Below are positions 1-13,699 of a stretch of 64,000 bases of DNA, piece by piece. The number at the start of each line of letters is the position of its first letter. Position 1 is the stretch's first letter. Position numbers and translations under genes: made by a program. This stretch comes from Argentina anserina (lineage: Eukaryota; Streptophyta; Magnoliopsida; Rosales; Rosaceae): assembly GCF_933775445.1 (NCBI RefSeq), contig NC_065874.1:34208093-34272092 (forward strand). The letters are read 5' to 3'. Below the pieces are notes generated by a model. The model was given only the letters and a program-made list of their open reading frames with translations, had not been told where the DNA came from and searched no databases.

Positions 1-1773
1 TGACCATGCTGCTTGATGTTTCATCTTCCATTGTGAATTTGGGTAAAGATAATAAGCTGTACAATATTATTGGCATGGAAGAGAAACTATATGTTCAATA
101 CTACAATTAAACGAAAATGCAAAGAGGGTTTGGGAAAGATTTCAGCATTCTGCAAGTACTTGATTTTGGGAGAGATTGAAGGATCTGGAATCTGCAAAAT
201 CTGCAATCAGAGATATGCTGTTTGCATGAAAATGGTAGGTTTTTATTTGGAAGGCGGAGAGTTCAAAAATTTGAACTGAATTAGGTAAAAGCAAACAACC
301 AGAATATGTGTTCAGTTCTAGAACAGTAGAACTAAACAAACGAAATTGTCCCCCTAGTGAAAAATCAAAGTCAATTAGAACAATTTTAAAGCGTTTTTTT
401 CTCTTAATTTAGACAAATTAATTAGGTGCCACATTCTGAAACTAAATGCATAACCCATTTTTTTTAGCACGTGGTTATTTACAATATGCATGGATCGATG
501 TTTCTTCTTGCGAAACTAAATATGTATACATATTTATATAACCCATTTTGCTTAATAGCCTGTCTTAAACTCTCAATCAGTCTTAGAAGTTTCTATTTTC
601 GATTCGTATGTTGTGTATCTTTATCCCCATGTTTGAATTTGTACGAGTTAATTACTGTAATCTGACCTATAACAATAAAAAAAACCTGTCAAAACTATAA
701 ATGGGATTAATTTGTTCTCCTAGATAATTATAAAGATAATTAAACCCTCCAAATCAGGGATCACATATGAACGGTTGACATCCACTGTTACTTGTTTCGT
801 TACTGGCTCGTGTGTAAATTTCGCTCTCTGTATTGCTCGGTAATTATTTTGAAAGTTCTGCTATCAACACCTCCTATTTCGTTTTTATTTAATAAATTTT
901 AAACTAAACTTCCGTATTCATATTGTTACCCTTACAATCTACTCTGGTTGGCATCTCCCGATCCCACACAAAATTTACTTTTGAACCTGATCTTCATCTT
1001 CACACAATTGATAGATAACTAATTACAAGGTGCAGAACAACTTCCCAAATTACATACCTTATATGTAGACCTAAATGAGACAAAGAGTTTTAGCCAACTT
1101 ATCATATTTCCTCTAGCTAAACTTTTAATAGTGATTATATATTTTTTACTATCGCGCGCATTATCAAGCTTCTTAACGAATATATGAAGTATATTTGATT
1201 CGTGTGATTCATATGTGAACTCGTTTAAGATAGTAATTATATAAATTGGAAAGAAAATAATATTGGATCAGTCAATAATTAAGCCCAAAATAAAGCCCAA
1301 CAAACCGTGTACTGCTGTGACGCATCTAAACCGACTAAACATCATTTGGATCCAAAACTACAAAACAACAACGACTGAGTCAAATAGGGGCAAAGTTGTC
1401 TTTTTACCACCCTTTCGACAGTCTCCGATGCTTTTCCGATTATATCCGGAACTCTTCCGATGGTACTTCAGCGTCTTATATCTTTGCACCAAATAATACG
1501 CTCGGCAAAATGTCGAATTTGCGCCGAAAACGATCGAATACGTTCAAGAATGTTACTGAAAAGACAGTTAAACCCCTATGTAGAAATCGGTAAAACGTCA
1601 CACGGATAGCACGTGAACTCTCGTCACAGTCACAGAGACGACAGTCGTCGTCGTAAGCTAGTGGTCACCCAAAAAAAAAAAGAAGCGCATTTAAATCCCA
1701 AATTTAACGAACCCTAAAGCCTTAAAATTTCAATCCCTCTCTCTTCTCCCTCTCCTCTAGGGTTTCCTGCTTC

Positions 1774-1805
<32 letters not shown>

Positions 1806-1870
1806 CATTCAATCCATTTCGCGGTTGCTATTTTCTCCTCCGCCTTACTCGGTTTTGTCTCTATCTGAGC
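1..1870. other. Intergenic AT-rich DNA and promoter side of the KH/CCCH gene
   Basis: No convincing gene is seen. Open frames here are short and lack recognisable domains. The first few hundred bases could be the 3' UTR of a gene outside the window, but nothing proves it. The last 200 bases are pyrimidine-rich with a CT microsatellite at 1775-1803 and look like the 5' leader of the downstream gene. Confidence 0.5.
1775..1803 (+). repeat. (CT)n microsatellite in the 5' leader of the KH/CCCH gene
   Basis: About 14 CT repeats end roughly 70 bases before the start codon at 1875. Plant 5' leaders often carry such tracts, and GA/CT repeats can bind BBR/BPC factors. The regulatory role here is inference. 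Confidence 0.85.
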
Positions 1871-1874
1871 CTTG

Positions 1875-2245
1875 ATGGACTTCGGCGGCGGTCGCAAGCG
1901 AGGGAGGCACGAAGCGCCGTCGTATAACGGCAATGGCGGCTTCAAGAAATCCAAGCCAGGTTCGTTTTTCGCATTCCTTCTAAGCTCTGCTCGCGTTTTT
2001 CGTTTCGTGTGATATGTATGAAGTGTTAGGGTTTTGAGTTCTTGATGTGATTTTTTTGTGTGCGATTTAATTATGGTCGGAGTAACTTGATTAGTGCTAA
2101 GTGTAGAGATGAGTACTGCGAATTTAAGTGTAGAGCTGAAGATTAGTACTAGGGTTCGGTGAGTGAAATTGAATCCAAGAGGAATTTGGATCTTGAGATG
2201 AAAAGTTAGAAGTAGGGAATTGAGCTTAGTTTAGTTGTATAAGCA

Positions 2246-2294
<49 letters not shown>

Positions 2295-4736
2295 ACGTAG
2301 CTTTAGTTTGTATAGTTTTGGAAGTATGGTAGGATATGTGTTCCCGAACAATAAATTGAGCGGTAGGAAGGCGCTTTATCATGTTTTTTTTGGTTGTGGG
2401 AGCAAGATTTGTGACTATTTTCATTTGCAAGGTTTGTGGATGATTATAAGTATATAGAAAAACTGCGTCGGTTATGGTTTAGTTTATAGAGTTAGGGAAT
2501 ATGTTGCATAAATGGGTATGAAATTGTTTATTCCATGTCCTTGTCTGTCCTCTCTGATTCTATATATATTTTGATACTCTGCGAGGGAATGTACAATACA
2601 CTGCTTCATACGAAACACATTACCAACAGCTTTTAAAAACATCGAAACCAGTTCTAGATTGTCTTGATCAAAAATTAATTACCAGGACCCTCAAACGTGC
2701 ATGATTAAGGAAAACGTGTACATACATAATTCAGATGAGATTGAGGCTGCAAAGATACCCAAACATGAACTCTATCCCTTAATCCTTTGATTCCTTCCAC
2801 TTCCTCCATCCTATGATTAGGCCTCTGGCATTTCCCCTGTTTGTTTCTTAATGGAATGTTTGTAGTATCTACATATGAGTTTTAGTGATTTTAAATTTCA
2901 GTCAAACACTACAGTATACAATTTTCAACTTGATTATCATGTTTCTTGAAATCATGTATTGATAACCGTAATCTTTGATAGCATTAAATAAAGTTATGCA
3001 AGTTTTAGATTTTTGTTTAAGAACCCAAAATTCAGAGGTTTTCCTATGTTTAATAGGATAATAGTTGTTTGTGTATCTATTGTTCGTGATAAAAATGATA
3101 ACATGATGTTGGATTCTTTAAAGTTTTGAAGGTGGTAACATGATGTTGGATATCTCTAAAATTCTGAGAATTAATAACTCACTGTAAATACAACTGAGGG
3201 TAATTAATTAATGTTGTGCAACAGAAATGGAGTCCTTTTCAACTGGTATAGGAAGCAAATCGAAGCCATGCACAAAGTTTTTCAGGTTCTAATCTTAACT
3301 TATCTAAAATCAATAGTCTAATCAATTTTCCATATTGATAATTTATATAAATTCTTAAGAAAATTATGTGATTTTGTGAGCAAAAGTATTGCAATTTGGA
3401 CTAATGAAATGGACAATTAAAGCTTTGATACAGGTTGAACTCTGTTCTAATCATGTTATCAAAGACTGAACGGACATGGTTGATTGACAACAGTACATTA
3501 TTCTGAAAACAATTGATGCGGTGTTATGGGGCGCAGAATTGTCCTGTATTATTTGAGTTCTGTTTAATTTGGTTCAAATCAATTTCAAGTAAAATCAATG
3601 TCTTGGCTTTATGAGTTGCCTACCAAGTTGTGAAGCAGGTTACTCCTTGTGTTTATACTATGAAACAATAAGTAAACTGAATTGTTTGGTCTCAGACGTG
3701 ATGCTAAAGGTTGTTCTGGAAAACAGAAATAAAAAGAAAACAGATTTTGTTATCAGTTGTGCCATTAAGTGAAGACATTCACTGCAGAAAATCCAAGCTT
3801 AGTATCTAGTCAGCCAATTTGGTGTAAAGAAAACTGTCTCTGTAGAATACTTGGTTAACTAATTCTGATAAATCTTGTAAAATTGTTTCATGTGAACTCT
3901 TTAATCCGGAGCTATATGCCAGTTTTAATGTAATTGGGTTTTTCGTCGGCTCATAAATTTTCTTTTCGTTTTTGAACAGTACTTCTGGTTGCCCTTTTGG
4001 AGAGGGATGTCACTTCTTGCATTATGTTCCTGGTGGTGTCAAAGCTGTTTCTCAGATGACTGGAAGCAACCCAACTCATCCACCTCCTCCCAGACATTCA
4101 GCAGCCCCACCTTCATTTCCAGATGGTTCTTCTCCTCCAGCTGTCAAGACACGGTTATGCAACAAATACAACACAGCTGAAGGTTGCAAGTTTGGAGATA
4201 AATGTCATTTTGCCCATGGTGAATATGAACTTGGGAGGCCCACTGCTCAATCTTATGATGATCCTCGTGGTGGGGGAGCAATGCATGGAAGGATGGGAAG
4301 TCGGAATGAGCCTCCCCCACCAAGTCATGGAGGTGCAGGTAGATTTGGGGCCATTGCCAATGCTAAGATTAGTGTAGATGCTTCACTCGCAGGGGCCATA
4401 ATTGGAAAAAATGGTCTGAACTCAAAGCAAATATGTCGCGTGACTGGAGCAAAGCTTTCAATAAGAGAGCACGAGTCAGATCCGAAGCTGAGGAACATTG
4501 AGCTTGAGGGTACCTTTGATCAGATTAAAGATGCCAGTGCCATGGTTCAAGATATTATTGTGAACGTGAGCTCTGCCGCTGGACCGCACATGAGAAACCC
4601 TTCTATGGGAGCTTCCATAGGAAGTAGTAACTTCAAGACTAAGCTTTGTGAGAACTTTACTAAAGGTCAATGCACATTTGGTGACAGGTGCCACTTTGCA
4701 CATGGAGCTGAAGAAGTGCGTCGGGGAGGGATGTGA
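1875..4736 (+). CDS. KH domain and triple CCCH zinc-finger RNA-binding protein
   Basis: Three exons join in frame: 1875-1959, 3225-3285 and 3980-4736 (903 nt, 300 residues). The first finger (C44, C53, C59, H63; C-X8-C-X5-C-X3-H) is split by the second intron. The second finger uses C109, C118, C124 and H128. A KH domain follows at about residues 176-241 with its GKNG loop at 191-194. The third finger uses C272, C280, C286 and H290 close to the C-terminus. This order matches the plant family of Arabidopsis C3H36 (At3g12130) and C3H52 (At5g06770), which are about this long. The expected role is sequence-specific single-stranded RNA binding; targets cannot be read from sequence. The start follows a CT-rich leader and gives a short basic N-terminus. 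Intron 1 is about 1.27 kb and holds a GA microsatellite. Confidence 0.95.
2248..2291 (+). repeat. (GA)n microsatellite in intron 1 of the KH/CCCH gene
   Basis: An uninterrupted GA tract of about 22 repeats lies 290 bases after the first donor site. It is likely polymorphic between accessions. Confidence 0.9.
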
Positions 4737-6542
4737 TTCTTCAGTACTTATGCTATTCTCTCCCCAATTTCTTGTAGGATACTCTTAAAGCATAATGTGT
4801 GTTCCTGGATTTTTTTTTTCCTTTCGTAAGAGTGCAGTTTCCTTAGTTAAATAGGGGTTAATATTCAGGGATTATAGTCGTTATCCATATCTGCTCCTAC
4901 TCTCCCACTTGTCTTTCCAAATCTTTCCGAGTTTTCTTGGTCGAACCATATGGTATAACCACAGGTTGCCTCATTGCCTGCGGCATGTTCAGTGGTGAAT
5001 TCTGGTTGGCTGCTTGAAGAATTTAGTTTTGTTTTGATCAAAATGCAGGAAGATAAAAGATGTTTTTATGGTCAGGGGTTCCATTTAAGCTTTTTCATTC
5101 TGATAGCATTATGCAAACAATAGATTCGAATAAACGTGCCTAATCTCCCTTTTTGTTGAAGTGTTGGTAATGCAGTGATGGAAGTTAATGTGGATTCACA
5201 TCCTTCAAAATTTACAATTGATTAAGATGAATGAAGTTATCATACTTTATACCCTATGTCATGTCGAAACTGGGAACCGGGCTGTTTTAGGTAGTTTGCC
5301 TTCTCAACTTATGAGTTAACATACTTGAACAAAGTGATCTACTTAAATCTACATCCGATTTGTGCAGAAAAAGGCCTATCATGCTCCCAAACATGAAGTC
5401 AGGAAGACATGAACCACAAGTGCATTTCTTATAGAAATTGCGCCGTTTGAATACAACCATGGGGAACAAAATACGTTATTTTATAAAACTAAGCAAAAAC
5501 AAGAAGAAGAAATATGATGAGAGGACTCTTGAGTCTTTTTACGTTGAGAGGATTTAACTACGAACTTCTTCCACTTCCACTGCCCCTATATATAGATCAC
5601 CATAAGAAAACCCAACGCAAACCAACCTCGCCGTTGTCGATCTCTTCAATCCACATTTTCTATTCTAATTATATCGTACCATTGCCAGAGATGTCTTTGT
5701 GACCATCGATCGAGTCCAACAAAATCAGTTCCTTGGCAAAAAACAACCAGCAATAACGTGCTGAACTCAAGATGCTCCAAAATTTGAAACCTCTAACCTC
5801 TAAAGGCTATGGATATCAGCAGTACTGGGTAAAAAGCTCCATGAGAATGCTTAAACTCATGTATGGAGCCAATGTGGAAGTAACTTCAAGTAAGAGTATT
5901 CAATCAACAATGACTCCCTTGTATGGTTCTTTCTCGTCCCATAGTTCAAAGAGATCCATTGGAATCCAGCCGTAAAGCCTTCCGATAGAGATAAACAGGT
6001 GACTAAAGTCTAAAGGTAGCCCACTCCGGCACAACCATCGCCACACACAAGCCGCCTAACATTAGCCTAGGCGCTTGACTTGTGACCGTTTTGTCCGCAT
6101 AGAGGTCCGCCTAGCCACCGCCTTTGTAAGGATGTACTTGAGATTCATACATAGATTAACCAATTATCAAAAGTTCAAGACCATAGCATAACAACCAGTA
6201 TTTATGAGTGAACCCATAATGGAAAATCACTACAAAAACATAAATCGAATTCAAAGTATAAAAAAAAAATACATACAACACTTAGCTTTGCCAATAAATT
6301 GTTCATACCCAGAAGTGAAGCAGTTGAAAATTGAATGTTCTTTGTATCTCCACCATTTTTGATGTAAAATGCGATGATAAAAAAACAGCGCAAAATCTGC
6401 GAAGTTGTCCAGTTCATCAGCTAGAGCTACAAATATTCTGTTCCTAGTGAACATGGTGAATTTCTTTCCATGCACAGAATTTCTACAAGCAGCTTTGACA
6501 AAATCTGGTTCAACCATTACCACAAGTAACAAAATTGTATCT
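4737..6542. other. Intergenic region between two convergent genes
   Basis: It holds the 3' flanks of the KH/CCCH gene and of NOC2, which point towards each other. A TATA-like run (CTATATATAGATC, near 5585-5597) sits in the middle, but no coding frame with a recognisable domain follows it. Confidence 0.5.
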
Positions 6543-9500
6543 TCACTTGGTGCTCTTTCTCTTCCTTGATTTCTTTGCCTGAAATTTTCCTTTCTTCTTT
6601 GATGGATTTGTAAATGGTGCATACTTCTTACTTTCTGATTTTGATGGTGCTGGCTTCATTTCCTCTTCATCCTCATCCGAGAGGGCCTCACCTGAAGGCT
6701 CCTCTTCTTCATCAGAGCTGAGTACCAACTCCTCAACAATATCTTCATCGATGGCTACCCGCTCCTCCTGCTCTGTCTTCCTCTTTTTCTTCTGTTTCCC
6801 ATCTTTGGGTTCTTTATCCCTATACAGATTGAAAAGAAAGTGAGAGAGAGATCCTGATATTTAACTACAGAACTTGAGAAACAGTGTCTGTGTTTGTCGA
6901 AACACAGAAGAAATATGCCTTGACTTCCACGTGTGTGTGCGCGTGCAAGAGAGAGAGAGAGAGAGATCATACTTGGAATCAACTCCAGGTAACCAGGATG
7001 AATTAAACACAGTACTGGCGTCCTCTTCCCTACTGTCATCTTCTTCATCACTCTCCTGTATTTTCCTCTTTCCAAACACAGCTTTGTGCTCCCCAACAAC
7101 AACACTTGAACCCATATGCTTGTTAGAATAATGGAATAATAAGCAAGACAATATGGATAGGAACACAAAACAAGCAACTGATCTCAAACCTGGATTCCAC
7201 CAGCGAATCGTATCTTTGTTGTGCTATTTGGCGTAGATTAATAACATACTGGGATAGAGGGCTAGCCTCTGATGTTTTCTCATCCTATTAGAAGATAAAA
7301 AGAATTCAGTTTCTTCATTTTCATATCAAAGACAACTGAAATGAAGAGAAACCATCAGAGATAACCAAGCTATCACATGACTAATATCATTTATATGAGT
7401 AACAGCTAAGGTTGATCCAGCTTCTGAAATCTGAACCCGATCAGCCAGCATAGATATCCATATCCCAACCGTATTATTATTGTTATGTCATTATTAAATA
7501 TTAATAAAAACATTCAGAATACCACAATCATGTTATTAGAGAGAGATCAAAAGCACACAATTACCAACCCTAGCAAACAAAAGCAGGTCTAAGTTGCAAC
7601 TCATCAATGATCTTTAACATCCAGAAGGGGGACATTTGTGTTAAATGGTATTAAAGTAGAAGCATACAATTAGATTTGAGGCAAAGTGAGAGAAAGAAAT
7701 TAAGAAAGTGCAGACCTCAAGAAAAGACACAACTGCAGGATCATTAGGCAGAAATGAGATTGTCTTGCGCCTTTCAGTTATAAACTGCAAATTTGCCTCA
7801 ATCTGGGACATAGAATAGCTGAACATTAGCTATGACGACACTTTTCCCCGGATTTAATATATCAATAATTAGCATACCAAACACTAAACTTAGTTCCATC
7901 ACCTCAACAGTTGGCATATCTCAAGCTTAAGCACAAGTAAGAAGACATGTGATTACCCTTAGTACATACCTGACGGATAAGCTCCCTTGTTGCTCTCCGG
8001 AACCTCTCAACCTTGGTGGATTTGCAAAAGCCACGCAATCGCACACCTGGTATAAAGGACAACTCAGGGAAAGCAATGGAATAGCTCCACTGCGCTAAAT
8101 GCTCAGCAAGCTCATCAATAACAGACAACACACATGCCTCCTGAAATGCTCGGGTCTTAAGAGTTGGCTTGCTAACCTGCAAACAGAATTCTCCAAATAT
8201 CATAAACAATAAAAATGTAACAGAAAGAGGTGGAGAACACCGTCAATGTCCAAATATACCTTAAGTACAGTACGCAAATCAACAGCTTTGCCAACACCAC
8301 CTGTCGCGGGCCTATTCAATTCTTTCATTTCAAGCATGTCCAAAAGCAACATAGAAACTGGTGTGAAAGTACCCGTCAACGCAGCAATTCGGTTAAGCAT
8401 TCTAACACACCGCAATCTAAGAGGCAAATACCTAGCAGTTGGAACCAGACGGGCTGCCCCGTAAATTATTTGGGCCAAAGGATATACAACTGGCCTAAAG
8501 TCGGGTTCTGAGCCGTACGCACAGACGGCTCCCGTCCAGAGCTCAAGGCAGTTCATGAACTTCCACTCGTAAACCTTTTTAAATGCTTCCTGGAAGACAT
8601 GAAGCAGCATAAGTGAAATGCAATAGATAGAGTACATTGGTAAACTTCTTTTTATATTTTTTAAATTTTACTTTTTTTAGAATGGTACATCGGTAAACTT
8701 CTGAATTTAATTTTAAAAGAAAAACATGCAGAGTCAAACAAAGGCTCATTTTAATTTTCTAAAACTGAATAGTACCTTAGTTTTTGAATTGAGTGCCTCT
8801 CGCAAGATCATTGCTAGTTGGCGAATAAAAACAAAGGCATGTTGATATGCAGTGGGGAGGTCTACACCATACAGTTCAATTACACAGTTTCCAAGAAATT
8901 GGACATGCTGTAATTTTGCTGCATTCATAAACTGGCAGTTCAAGACATAAGCTTTGTAGATCCCCTTGAAACATTCATCTAAGCAATCAGATCCGAGACG
9001 AATGCAGAGATCTCTCAAAAATAGAAGGGAAGCAATCGGGAGGGCACCTCCACCTAAACCCCACAAATCAATGGCAGTCTGCACAAAGAACAATGATTAG
9101 TTATAAGTTAATAAACAGAGAGAAAAATAAATTATTGTAGGACTAAATACTAGCATACCAACCAAAAAAAAAGGGTAAGTAATCTGATTCTATATCTTCT
9201 GTGCACTAGAGATTATATCTAGGTAGGCAATGTCAGAGGAATTAAACACCGGGCCACATGGGAGCAAACTATCAGCATGATACTTCCTAATAACCATTGT
9301 TGGCCCAAACATAAAAAAAAATGCTATTGGTAATAATAGGGATGTCTGCCTCTCAAACACGCACCGCGCATTCATGCTCCACACTGGTACACTCTAAACC
9401 TCCAAAGATTTATGTTAATACACTCAACCACAATTTCATGTTCATTCAAGTAAAGATATAGATCCAACATTAAAATTTCAAAAGCTCGTAAGAAAAGGTT

Positions 9501-10900
9501 AGCTAAGGTAACTATTGGAACCAGATACCCAGGTTTATATATCAATTTGAATCTCGATAAACCCAAGCTATGCCCATAAACAGTTAAGTAGTAGAGCCAC
9601 AACCACAAAGAAACGAAATTCAAACAGAATATTTCATTGGGTTTATCTTTGAACTCACCTTAACATACTTCCTCAGGAGAATCGGAAAAGCAGCCAAAAA
9701 TATGGAGGAACGTTTAAGTCGTCGTAAAGTAAATGATATCATGTCTGTATCAGTCATTTGACGCAAGACATGTAAAGAATTTCCAAGATACGACTTTACT
9801 AAATGGTTGTAGTTCTTCCATCTTTTTGTGGTCATGAGATCTATAATGGTCTCTCTCTTCCCACCTGAGGCAGGTAGCTCCAACAAGTTCCGAATTATTC
9901 CATCCATATTAATAAGAACAAACACCATCACTTTATTAAAGACACTACTTGACATAATACTAAAATCTAGCATAGACTCATCCTCCTTATCATCACCATA
10001 GTGGCAGGCAGTTCGGAAAGCTTTCATAAGAGAATGAATAGCACTCAATTTCCCAGTTTCCTGAATCATGTTGCACCAAGAATCAACCATTTCAGAAGTT
10101 ATAACTTTTTTAGGTGTGTCTTTTGATTCCTTTCCCTTCTTTCTGACATCATGATCACTAGTCTCTTCATCCTCTTCTATCTCATCACCTTCTTGCATCT
10201 CTTCATCTTCCAAGTCAGCATCTGAATCTCCCTGCATTAAACGAGGACGAACTCAAACTTGGTATCCAGAAACCTTGAGCAATAACAAAACTATAAAGCT
10301 AATTCATGCATACTCACTTCGATGTCGTCATCCTCAAACTGTAGAAGTTCCTGGTCATGCTCTTTCAAGAAATCATAGAACTCTGGATCCTGCCAATACA
10401 AATGCAACAGCAGAAAGCAACCCATCAAAATGCAGGCTTCTCAAACACATCACACAATCAATATCAAAATCCAACCCGATACTTATTTCGAGACTAAAAC
10501 ACAACATTATCAAACAATTGAACTACAACAACTTCAACGACCTGCTCTACATTCATTACCAATGCAAAATATCAAAACTTAACCCAGTAACCACTTCAGC
10601 GAATTGGTTAAAAATACAATCTTTTATACATTTCTACATCAAAAACTAGAATTTCCAACCTTTTCATGGAGTCTTTCAAGCTGTTCCTTATGCTCTTTGG
10701 CGTGACCTCCAGACTTGGAGCTTTTCTGGCTTCCCTCATCACTTTTCCTCTTCCCAAGTTTCGATTTTTTCACTGAGATTACAATTCAAGCTTATTGGGT
10801 TAGCTTAATGAAAATCAGATTGACTAGTTGCAAAGCAGAACACCATATTAAACAAACAAAGATTCAATTTTGATGAAGAACCTGGATTTTTCGCTTCCAT
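6543..10900 (-). CDS. NOC2: Nucleolar complex protein 2 (NOC2 family)
   Basis: Eleven exons on the minus strand join without a frame break: 10882-10900, 10660-10772, 10318-10389, 9659-10231, 8776-9078, 8260-8589, 7970-8176, 7716-7802, 7190-7284, 6973-7104 and 6543-6819 (2208 nt, 735 residues). The N-terminus is basic and then acidic. The conserved Noc2 core (about residues 260-570) contains [32 protein letters not shown] and [20 protein letters not shown]. The C-terminus alternates acidic (SSDEEEE) and lysine-rich segments ending in [10 protein letters not shown], as expected for a nucleolar protein. In yeast and animals NOC2 works with NOC1 and NOC3 in 60S pre-ribosome assembly and export; plants have NOC2-type proteins, including REBELOTE. 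Which plant paralogue this is remains open. The exon 10 acceptor (7104) was chosen because only it keeps the reading frame. Confidence 0.94.
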
Positions 10901-12073
10901 GGCAACAATGGGTAGCTTAATTCAATCTTCTATTATGAACCCAAGAGCAGCAAGAACCGACCAGACACGCCCAATATGAGAATATGAGGAATTGGAGTGG
11001 AAAATTTCTACCTCTCTTGCTCTAGTTTGGACTCTGGAGTCACCCACCTAAAACCCTACAATGAAGAGTAAGGTTTTGACCATGTTTTGTCTTGTTTTGG
11101 GCCTGCTTTAGTGATTTGGGGCCTTAAAAGTTCGATCGGCCCAATCAAATTTCATTTTCGCTGCGAACTTTCCTTGGAAAATAGTTTCTAAAGAAAGTTC
11201 GCTTGAATTTCTTTAGAAAATGATTTTTGTACAACCTATAGCAACTGCAAGTGAATTTGTCTTCTTCTGATCGAAATTCTGCAATTAATTACTTAAATGA
11301 ACTATAAAATTGTATCAAATTTGTATCTGGAAATAATGGTGAAGTATAGCTTATATCAGTTGGATGAGGGTGCACTGCTAATGATCTCTCTCTCTCCCAT
11401 TTCGGCTGTGGCTGTTTCTGCTGCTGCCACGTGCTCCCGCGTCTCATGGGTAATCTTCTGTGGTCGTTGTTTTCCATCCGCGATCTTCATTTAGTTCATT
11501 GTGTTCTGTTGGGTGGAACCAAGTTTTGAAGACAGAGAGAAAGAGATCGAGAGTTGCTTGAGTTGTAGTCGAGAAGTTGATCGACCCGGTAAGTTCTGTG
11601 TAAAAGGTTGGGACCGACGTTGCCCCCTCTTCTACATTAGAAGTGCTGATGCGCTTTCGTTTCTCTCTCGCTCTTTTCGATTTCTATCTGAAATTACTCT
11701 GTTTATTCTACGTTACTATTTTATTCTCTTATATGTTTAATTGGTTTTTTATCTGTCTGTTATTTGGGGTTGAAAGAGAGAGGTGGATTTATCTTATGTT
11801 GATTATTTGCTCAACTTACACAGTGAGAGTGAGAGGGAAACGAGATTGTGGGTCATCGCACACGAGTGTGACCGTCACGCCTTCAGTGCTTACCAGCTCT
11901 CAGACGACATCGTTTGGTCTTGTTCTTCACTTGCCATCGGCTATGTTGGTTCCATACTTCTCGTGAAAATATAGTCACATTCGCCACCACTTCAACACCG
12001 GATCGATGGAGAGGGATGAAGTGTTTGTTCCTAAACCTGTTGGCACCCCTAATAGCATAGAGCTAGTATGACA
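10901..12073. other. Intergenic region with NOC2 promoter; no other gene seen
   Basis: The first 250 bases are the NOC2 upstream region. From about 11380 to 11960 the plus strand looks like a transcribed leader (CT-rich, then a GACCCGGTAAGTTC donor-like site near 11585), but I could not connect it to any coding exon. Confidence 0.4.
11050..11143 (-). promoter_or_regulatory. Telo-box and site II motifs upstream of NOC2
   Basis: A telo-box (AAACCCTA, 11051-11058) lies 150 bases upstream of the NOC2 start codon. Two site II cores (TGGGCC at 11098-11103, and GGCCCA, its complement, at 11138-11143) lie 40-90 bases further out. In plants this pair is common in promoters of ribosomal-protein and ribosome-biogenesis genes, where TCP factors bind site II. 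The motifs are directly visible; their function here is inferred. Confidence 0.65.
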
Positions 12074-13699
12074 TGTCACGACTCCGAAATTTCAAGTGTT
12101 AAACTCGAAATCGAAGCCATAAAAAACTCTAAAACAATCTTAATAAATCGAAATCATCTTATAGTTACAGCGTATCATTACTGAGTTCATAGTACATCTC
12201 AGTCGAATTGATTATTACAAAACCAATTTATAATTCAAGCATTATATCAAATGGAAATGTAAAATCCTCTCAATCCTCATCACAAAAATAGAATAAAGAT
12301 TACTTCGAAATCTTCGGTATAGTCCTCTAATTCTGCTAATCTATACATGTAGAACTATCATCTACACCATCGAATAAGTGCACCGGAATTGTAAACACAA
12401 ACCTGGTAAGCTTTGCAGCTCGTATAAGTAAAACAACAGTAAAACATGCATAGTAATACAAGGGAAGAATTTGAAAACATTTAATTATAAATGTACTCAT
12501 GAGTCACAGGACGACCCATCTAGTTGTTCAATAATATCTGAAAATATAAGTGTTCATGAGAAATCGGGCAACCCATCTGTTTACCCAAATACAATTATAA
12601 TACGGGTACTCATTAGACCCAGGTACTCATCTGTTACCCCTCATGCAGTACGCCGTCAGACATTAGGCTACCTATCTGTCACCCAATATCTAAAAATATG
12701 GGTACTCATAAGCAAGTAACTCATATGTTACCCCTCATACAGTACACCGGCAGACAGACTAGAGCTCTAACTGAATCGTAACTGTCGCCCAGCCAAGGCT
12801 AGGTTCCGACATGCCAACACGTCCGAAGACAAAAAAACGTATTAACATAACTCAAGTTAAAACCACGTATAATACATTTCTCACATGTTATTGCACAAAA
12901 AGACAAGCGATTCATGCTTAAATAAAATAAATATCAATGCTATAAATAAACTCATTTGGAACTAGAAATATGACAATATATAATATAGCAACTCATATAT
13001 ATGTATCGATTTTACCATTTATACACATACACAACCCACTATATCATATACATATCATAGTTTGATCTTTTAAAATAAAGCGTAATTATGAATCACCACT
13101 AACGGTAGACTCGTCATAGTGAGATTTACTCACCTTATTTTCCTGAGCATAATTCCACAATACCGAAAACAAATCTGTAACTTGTTTAGTCGATCACCTA
13201 GATTGGATAAGAAGTGATTAGAAACGTTACCTAAACCTCAAACGTCGATTTAGTACTAATGTTACTGATCAGCAATTTACGGTGTTTACGTAATTATTGT
13301 TCACGTATTACTGTTCATGTATTATTGTTCATACATGTACTGTTTGCGTATTACTATTCGTGTATGTATTGTTTACGTATTACTGCTCCAGTAAATACTA
13401 ATCACCGATTTACTATTTTAAAAAATTACTTTTACAATTAATGTACGTAAACTACTTTTTACATTTACCGTACAGAAATCACTTTTTACAAAAATTTAAT
13501 GTTCGAAAAATAATGTTCACACTCCGCCGCACATGGCGGCGCGTGGGGTTCACGTGCCACCTTCTGGCAGCCCCGCCGCCCAAAATCTCTCATTTCTTCT
13601 CCTCCTCCCTTCCACGACCTAATGCCGCTTCCCTGGACCTCCACAACCACCCACGCGCCGCCACAAACGGCGGCGCGCGCCACCTCCAACAACTCCATC

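Noticed and set aside
9190..9623. Minus-strand open frames within NOC2
   Set aside because: They lie in the 580-base intron between exons 4 and 5; no domain.
11289..11974. Possible small gene upstream of NOC2
   Set aside because: Leader-like composition and one donor-like site, but overlapping short frames disagree and no coding exon or domain follows.
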